From contig CALNXK010000179.1 of assembly GCA_942486035.1 (NCBI GenBank), positions 597,501-661,500 of the forward strand: a stretch of DNA of 64,000 nt. The letters are read 5' to 3'. Origin of the DNA: Porites lobata. Lineage: Eukaryota; Cnidaria; Anthozoa; Scleractinia; Poritidae. A program made the position numbers and the translations under genes. Every line of letters begins with the position of its first letter. Position 1 is the stretch's first letter. Under the pieces are notes generated by a model. The model was given only the letters and a program-made list of their open reading frames with translations. It was not told the origin of the DNA and made no database searches. Of the stretch, positions 58,196-64,000 are shown in pieces.

Positions 58196-58650
58196 TCAAA
58201 TTTGCTATCTTGAGCAAAATTTTAAAAAAGAGATATTTTAATCAACTTTGAACAAAGATACAAAAGAGATGATATTTGATCAACTTGGCTAAAATGGGGA
58301 AAAGTATGAGGAAACTACTGTTTTGATCATATCTGCCATCCTGAGCAAAATTGAGAATAAGTGGTATTTGGCCAAATTTGCTACCCTGAGCATAAGAGTG
58401 GTAAACGACTATTTTGATCATATTTGCCACACTGAGCAAAGATATGGAAGAAGTGATAGCTTGACCTCATTTACTACAGTGGGCGAAACACAAATAAGAT
58501 GATTTTTTGCTCAGATTTACTATCCTGGGCAAAACTGTTAAAAAATGAGTTTTGGTCACTTTTACTACATTGAGCAAAAATGTGGGAAATTACTTCTTTG
58601 ACCGGTTTTGCTATAGAGGGCAAAAGCGTTCAAAAATAAATCTTCGATCG
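58196..58650. repeat. ~62-bp degenerate tandem repeat
   Basis: About seven diverged units built on TTTTGATCA, ATTTGCTA and CCTGAGCAAAA. Later words (GGGCAAAA, TTTGCT) continue into 58650-58870 in a less ordered way. Probably subterminal repeats of an unidentified element. Confidence 0.65.
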
Positions 58651-59416
58651 CTTTTGCCCATTTGGGCAAAAACCTGACAAATGTCAGTTTTGCTATCAAG
58701 TTTGAAACCCCTGCAAAATGCCTTGATAAAGTAAAGGTTATCCTTGTTTTTACACACGGGGCAAATTTGAGGCAAATGCGGCATTTACCACCTTTGCTAC
58801 GTCATTCAGCAAAATTGAGCAAAGTTAAGCAAATGTGGCATTTGCAGATGGTTTGCTCCAAATTTGCTACAGAGGTAAATCCGTTTTTTCGTGCGGTGTT
58901 AAGACCATTTTATTGGCAATTGCAATAGAGCAAACTCACCTTAGAGTGATTGCCTTTGTATAAACCTGGAATACAAAAAAATTCTGCAAGCCAATCAAAT
59001 AAATTGGGCAGCCATGTTTATAAATAGGACAGACTCGTACGAAATCATAGTCCCTGTCTAGGACAGAGAGGACAAAAACCATACTCTGTCCAGCGGCACA
59101 TCCCCGTACAGGCCATATAAGGGAGTACACCCCCCGGGTAACCATTGCTTGCAAACCACCTTGTACAATAGCAAGGCTTAAGAATATATACATAATTTCG
59201 TAAATCAGATAAACAACCAACATTAATTTTTTTCAAAAAATTGTATATAGGACCTTGAATAAAGTTGAATGGTTTGAATGAGCGGAGATATAGTAAATTA
59301 TATAAGTAATTTTGTAAGTTACGGCAGACGTCATCATCTTTGTTTATGAAGTACCATGATTCACATTTTTGGCTGACATTAACGTTGACGAAGTAAGTTG
59401 AATCACTCTCAAAAAT

Positions 59417-59633
59417 TATTACGAAGTGCGATGGAATTATTACAAATTGTGACAGCTTAGTTTATTACAAAGTGCGACGGACAGTTATTACAAATTGCGA
59501 CAGCTTTTTTATTACAAAGTGCGACACGGTTTATTACAAATTGCGACAGGTATTACAAAGTGCGATGGATTTATTACAAATTGCGACAGGTATTACAAAG
59601 TGCGATGATTATTACAAATTGCGACAGTACACC
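59417..59633. repeat. Alternating two-type repeat array (right copy, inverted)
   Basis: Reverse complement of the array at 4366-4580: ten alternating units TATTACAAAGTGCGA and TATTACAAATTGCGA with almost the same linkers in the same order. Its inner edge continues as GTACACCATGG, similar to the left copy, before the two diverge. Confidence 0.85.
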
Positions 59634-59842
59634 ATGGTTTTGGGTTTGACTTGAAACACGTTCAGGTACCGTAACCATTGTTCCACCAAGTCGCGCTGCA
59701 ACTTCTTTCGCTTGTCCATCGTGTTAAAACACTCGACCCAGAACATGATTTTCACTTGTACCTCAAAGAGTAAACTCCTGCCAAACGGCTTGTCTCTGGG
59801 GTCGACTAACCCTTTGTAGTTCATGTTGGCAAAACAAAGCAT
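59612..59842 (-). CDS. Short ORF of right Polinton-like fragment
   Basis: 76 codons with RDKPFGRSLLFEVQVKIMFW and RDLVEQWLRYLNVFQ. Its last codons and stop are supplied by the first unit of the alternating array. I recognise no family. Composition is less AT-rich than the surroundings and like the left Polinton fragment, so it may be a decayed or small element gene. Confidence 0.35.
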   Translation of the reverse strand: MLCFANMNYKGLVDPRDKPFGRSLLFEVQVKIMFWVECFNTMDKRKKLQRDLVEQWLRYLNVFQVKPKTMVYCRNL

Positions 59843-60078
59843 GAATGTGGCCTTTCCGCTCTGTTCCGCCTTATTAATCTAGATCTATGGACCAATCGCC
59901 TACTCGCGCCAGGACTTTTTTCCATGGACAAAAAAGTGTACCCATGGGGGTACCCCCTATAGTTTCCTTTCGTCCACGTGATTCCTCTCCACCAATCAGG
60001 TTATCCGGAGGACTCTCTAAAACACGCGGCGCTCCTAGTCTTTCTTTCATTCCTCACTGGCCAACCTAGTCATTCAAG

Positions 60079-60765
60079 ATGGTTAAGACGTTGGAAGCTC
60101 TCTTTCTCTTGACTGTGCCCCTCATGGTTCTCTTGGACCTGCTCAAAGCCGTCTGGCATCTCCCGTTAAGAAAGGTGTGTTCCAGGACCTTATTCCGTGG
60201 TAGTTGCACCGCTGAATTGGCCCGTTTGTCAAGCACGTTGCCATGGGATGACCCTATCTCCCGAACACTGGATCGCCGCAAAATGGCTGGTAAGTCATGT
60301 CGTTTTTGCTCCGAGTCCATTCATTCTTTTTCTCATACCCTTTTCAACAGACAGTCATTGGATGATAAAACGAGTCATGATTTTCCAAGGCTGGCCCATC
60401 CTAGGCAAACTAAACATTGTCAACCACCACGGATGGACCAGCCTATTGCAACTTTTCAGACCAAATGTAAACAATTGATTTTTTCCTATTCACAGCCACT
60501 TATTGGATATTAGATAATTTTATCATTCGCCAGGGTTGGCCTTTCAAAGATCTTTTTCGTGTCAATATATCAAAAATTCAAGGACGTGACGTCACTAGGA
60601 CGTCACATACGTCCCGTATGTAATAAGGTCATTAAACTAGTTTCCTTTTTCTTGCCAGCCAGTCATTGGATCATTAGCAAGTTGATCATTCGCAGCGGCT
60701 GGCCTTTGCCACTCATGATTGCTTCTTGGGCGCGGCGTCCCTAAGACGTCGCCTATGTGCCGCAT
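60079..60765 (+). CDS. Putative spliced small membrane-protein gene with duplicated exon units
   Basis: Begins with ATG at 60079 and a hydrophobic helix (LEALFLLTVPLMVLLDLL), with a possible donor AAG/GTGTGT. A second segment has MTLSPEHWIAAKWL before GTAAGT (60290). Three exon-like units follow, each after a pyrimidine tract and CAG: 60351-60405 (SHWMIKRVMIFQGWP), 60496-60545 (TYWILDNFIIRQGWP) and 60659-60712 (SHWIISKLIIRSGWP). Units 2 and 3 also share downstream GACGTC-rich sequence and each has its own stop. Phases to the upstream exon are not all consistent, so the exact model is uncertain. Function unknown. Confidence 0.4.
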
Positions 60766-60827
60766 GTAAATAGGTACCTCTCGAGAAAACATTAAACCAA
60801 GAAAACATGATTTTGACATAAATATAG

Positions 60828-61091
60828 TGTGTTTTTATTGACTTCCGGTCGCGCTGCCCTGTCACTTCCGGTGACGTCATCACTCCTCGATCGAATGCGA
60901 GGGATCTGGGAATAATTTTTGCGGAGTATCTCGTCCATTCGAGGTTCTATTCAACACCTTGTGATGCTAGGGGACTAGGGCGCATTTTGGGGTTCACGCA
61001 CGCACAAACTAACCCTGTCAACTCGACTGCGAAGGGCCTGGTGTTCAAACAGACAAATCCTTTGCTGCTTTCTGATTGGCCCATTTGAGGT
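60828..61091 (+). repeat. Outer-end motif of right Polinton-like fragment
   Basis: Complement of the left motif: GACTTCCGGTCGCGC and GTCACTTCCGG at 60840-60870, and GCTGCTTTCTGATTGGCCCA at 61064-61083. The spacer between the two blocks is about 190 bases here and about 25 at the left. No TSD seen. Confidence 0.5.
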
Positions 61092-61319
61092 TATTGCAAC
61101 CCTGATAATAACAAATTTTCATCTTTATCTAATGGCAATTTTTTCAAATCTTTGTTTATGGCAACGTAGTTTATGCTCAAACTTGGGAGGTATTGACCCT
61201 AAAAAACTGTATCGAGCTACAAGCTCAAGTTTGTTTTAAGCCGCCGGCTTCCCGGTGTTTGCTCTTTTCAAAGATGAACTCGCGACAAGAAAATCGCTCA
61301 AAGCTTTATTTCTACAGCC

Positions 61320-61450
61320 ATAAAAATTGGACGTAGAGCGTGACGAACGCGTGACCTTGATGAGAAAAGTCAAAAAGCAACTGGCGTGCCTGTAAAAACT
61401 GGCTGAATTTAGCTTCCGAGGTCAGTTTGAAATCAAAATTTTACAGTCAA
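61320..61450. repeat. Left member of inverted pair with 63750-63905
   Basis: Contains CATAAAAATTGGACGTAGAG and GAGAAAAGTCAAAAAGC, matching the complement of 63852-63902 with scattered differences, and weaker similarity to about 61450. The pair probably marks the ends of a decayed element of about 2.5 kb. Confidence 0.6.
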
Positions 61451-62669
61451 ACCAGGTCAAGCGTACCCCCCAAGAATACATTAATGAATTTATTATTCAA
61501 AAGTTGAATCCGTTGCTAGTTGTAGATTTCAGATTGATCTCTGCATTCTTGCATGTGTGATGAGCCGTGAATTCGCACGCGAGGCAGTTATGAAATTTCT
61601 ACCAGCTCCATTTTCCTGAAATTGATGTAAATGTCTTCTAAGAAGCTTAATCCATTCAAAGATTTCCAATCTGACCAAATACAGAGAACTTCTCGTAAAA
61701 TATTCACTGTTCATTATCCATGCAGAAATGCCGCTTTGAATTTGACACCAGTTACGGGAACGACTAACGGTCACAGGGCCTGGTTGTTCATAGCAGGATT
61801 AAGAAGAACCCAGGATTTGCTCGGTATTCGATTCCAATCGGTTAGTTTTGAAATTTCTTTTGCCTACTAATTGATGTTTGGAGACTGAATAGACTATTTA
61901 AAAAATAAACAGAAAAATGATTTGGAATAAAAGAAACTGGAAACTGGATTAAAATTAAAGACCCCAGTTTAGTAATTAAATGAGCCTTTTTGATAACTGA
62001 ACCCTGAATTCCGCTTAATCCGGTCTGACGGCCGTGATCGGACCGATCGGATCCAGACATCAATTTTAGCGGCCGCCAAAATTGACATGCTGTGTTTGAG
62101 TCAATTTTGTCGAGATAACAAAAGCCGATTGTTCGCGACATGACGCAGATCAGTTGCTAATCAAGCTCCAGATCAAATAGAAACAAGACAAAAAAAATAA
62201 GTGTAAAATAAGTAAAAAGATATATAATAAGCAACTTACATTTATTCGACGTTTCCATGAGACCACATCATTTTGGAGAATGAACAAAAAAGTTTTGTGT
62301 CAAAGTTGTTGGAAGAGTTGACATTTAAATTCATTACATGGCATTCATAAAAATTGATTTTGACTGTTAAAATCGCTTTTCTCAACCTCGGGTTCCAAAC
62401 CCGTCATCACCATTACAAATAGCTAGTTGTCAAATAATTGAAAAGGTCAATTTTGGAAATGTATCTTGAACAGCATACAGAATACTAAGTTTGCATAAAA
62501 ATGCGCAAGTTGATAACGTTTATCACTGCTTGTGTTCCACTGCCATCATGTTGTTTGACGCTGATTTTCTGTTCACTGTAAAGAAAATTAAGCACAGGAA
62601 ACAATCCCTATGTTTTGTGTGGGTATTTGTTTTTGTTTCAGAAAAATCAAAACAATTGTGATAGCGGAC

Positions 62670-62706
62670 CTCCCGCGCGCGCGAAGCGCGCGCGCAGCGG
62701 AGCACC
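62670..62706. repeat. GC-rich palindrome (CGCGCGCGAAGCGCGCGCG)
   Basis: A CpG-dense perfect hairpin set in AT-rich sequence, followed by AGCGGAGCACCATGG. It looks like part of a dispersed repeat. The 72-codon frame across it (62523-62741) is probably not a gene. Confidence 0.6.
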
Positions 62707-62864
62707 ATGGGTAAGAAAATTTGGTAAACTATCCATCCCACAAAATTTGGTTATGAAGTAGCGTACGCCCGCCCGTCCGTACACACACTTCATGTAAGCC
62801 GATGTCAAATGTCACAATAGATCTTGCACAACTTGACTAGCCTCTTAGTTATGTAAGCCATCCG

Positions 62865-63720
62865 TATGAGTACGATTAGATTGACAGCTGTCAAAATCAG
62901 ACATCCGCTGACAATTATCACATGACCGTCTCGCGGGCTCAGATAAAAGACTAGTTGTTTTGCCCTTATATATAAGCTGTTATAATATGTCACACTTACC
63001 AATTCAACATAAAAACGAAACTACGCCGGGCAAGGCTGTCAGTTGGCTGACAGTCGTTTAAAGTTACATTGGCAAGCCAAATTAAGGTCAATTGACAGCT
63101 TTCAAAATGGGACATGTGCAGACCACTATCAGAAAACTAATAACGATAGCTCAGGTTCGCTCAGGTACACGATCTGGCATTTTCCACTACATGCCGGACG
63201 GAAATGTCCTACTCACACTCGTAGTCTGTTAATTCGAATATTCACCATTCTAATGAAGGTTAATTGACAGCTGTCAAACTAGAGTATACGCTGACCATCA
63301 TCACCTGAGTGGATCGCGAGCTCATTTTTCTATCTATTGAGGTCACGTAGTGTTTAAAGTTTTGCGCTGATATTTTACTTGATCACAGGCTCAATTCGAA
63401 GCCCTATAGCTTTATAGAAAATCTATCCGTCCTAGAAAATTCGGCAATCACCTGACCGTACACCGACCACCCCACATGTCCGTCCGCACCACAGGCATAC
63501 CAATGTTTAATCTCACACTTTCTAGCTAGTTTGGGAGCCTGTAACTCGATATTGTACATCCATGTTTTGATTAATTGACAGCTGTCAAAACAGTGTTTCT
63601 GCTGACCGGTATCGCCTGACCGTATCGCGGGCTCAGGTATCGACCCTCTGAGTTCGAGTAATATTTTGAAGGTATCCGCTGACAAGTTGCTACTTTTCAA
63701 ATGATCGCAGGCTCAAGTTC
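62865..63720. repeat. Degenerate tandem repeat with TTGACAGCTGTCAA palindromes
   Basis: At least four units contain the palindrome TTGACAGCTGTCAA or a near copy (62880, 63090, 63263, 63570), followed by GCTGACC, ATCACCTGACCGTATCGCGG and GCTCAGG words. Unit lengths vary widely. It lies inside the 61.3-63.9 kb inverted-repeat unit and may be its subterminal repeats. Confidence 0.65.
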
Positions 63721-63749
63721 AATTTTTTAAAATGCATATGAAATAAGTC

Positions 63750-63905
63750 GTGTTTCATGAGCCTCACTTTTAAAATGTTGATTTCGAACTGATTTCGGAC
63801 ACGAAAATTCAACCGGGTTTTACATTTACACGCAGGGAAGGCAATCGCTTTTGACTTTTCTCACTGTCACGCGTTGATCACGCTCTACGTTCAATTTTTA
63901 TGTTC
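63750..63905. repeat. Right member of inverted pair with 61320-61450
   Basis: GCTTTTGACTTTTCTC and CACGCTCTACGTTCAATTTT match the complement of the left member. ATTGG and similar words follow to the window end, where I see no further feature. Confidence 0.6.
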
Positions 63906-64000
63906 TGATTGGTCAAAATTTGACAGGTGAGTTTATGCGGAAAATTTATGCAGCGTCTGGAAACTTTCTTACTGATAGCTGGAGCTGAGAGAGTTTTGTG

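Noticed and set aside
62523..62741. 72-codon frame over the GC-rich palindrome
   Set aside because: The frame is a by-product of the CpG-rich hairpin and has no family features.

Overview
The window is a repeat-rich eukaryotic (animal) intergenic region. I see no intact single-copy host gene. Spliced genes with canonical GT-AG introns, tRNA-derived SINEs, a BEL/Pao retrotransposon, a Polinton/Maverick fragment, Harbinger, hAT-like, TA- and TTAA-targeting elements and an integrase-OTU-F-box (Ginger-type) gene together suggest an anthozoan cnidarian, probably a stony coral. That assignment is inference from the mix of elements.

Layout. 0.4-4.6 kb: decayed Polinton fragment (family B DNA polymerase and packaging ATPase, minus strand), split by a LINE and ending at an array of two alternating short repeats. 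5.6-6.0 kb: MITE. 6.56-14.63 kb: broken BEL/Pao retrotransposon (minus strand) carrying nested DNA transposons, several with clear target-site duplications (TSDs). 16.5-19.2 kb: disabled MADF-BESS gene. 19.32-27.63 kb: 8.3-kb DNA transposon with a 27-bp terminal inverted repeat (TIR) and a 9-bp TSD, holding a six-exon gene. 27.8-34.8 kb: large inverted repeat with MITEs and SINEs in its arms and loop. 35.5-40.05 kb: second inverted repeat. 40.40-43.48 kb: hAT-like non-autonomous element. 43.88-47.23 kb: Harbinger element (broken transposase plus Myb-like partner). 47.24-50.32 kb: integrase-OTU-F-box gene interrupted near its 3' end by a MITE. 52.3-54.6 kb: ~180-bp satellite broken by two MITEs. 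54.7-55.5 kb: TTAA-flanked palindromic element. 58.2-58.65 kb: 62-bp tandem repeat. 59.4-61.1 kb: second Polinton-like fragment with the same alternating array, inverted relative to the first. 61.3-63.9 kb: another inverted-repeat-bounded unit.

How it fits together. The genes here serve mobile elements. Two unrelated element proteins carry ubiquitin-system modules: RING-H2 plus a possible cysteine protease in the 8.3-kb transposon, and OTU plus F-box in the integrase gene. The six-exon gene keeps consistent reading phase across all five introns with one single-base lesion, so it is the youngest-looking and best candidate for an active or little-described transposon. Clean TSDs and filled/empty site comparisons allow relative ordering of many insertions.
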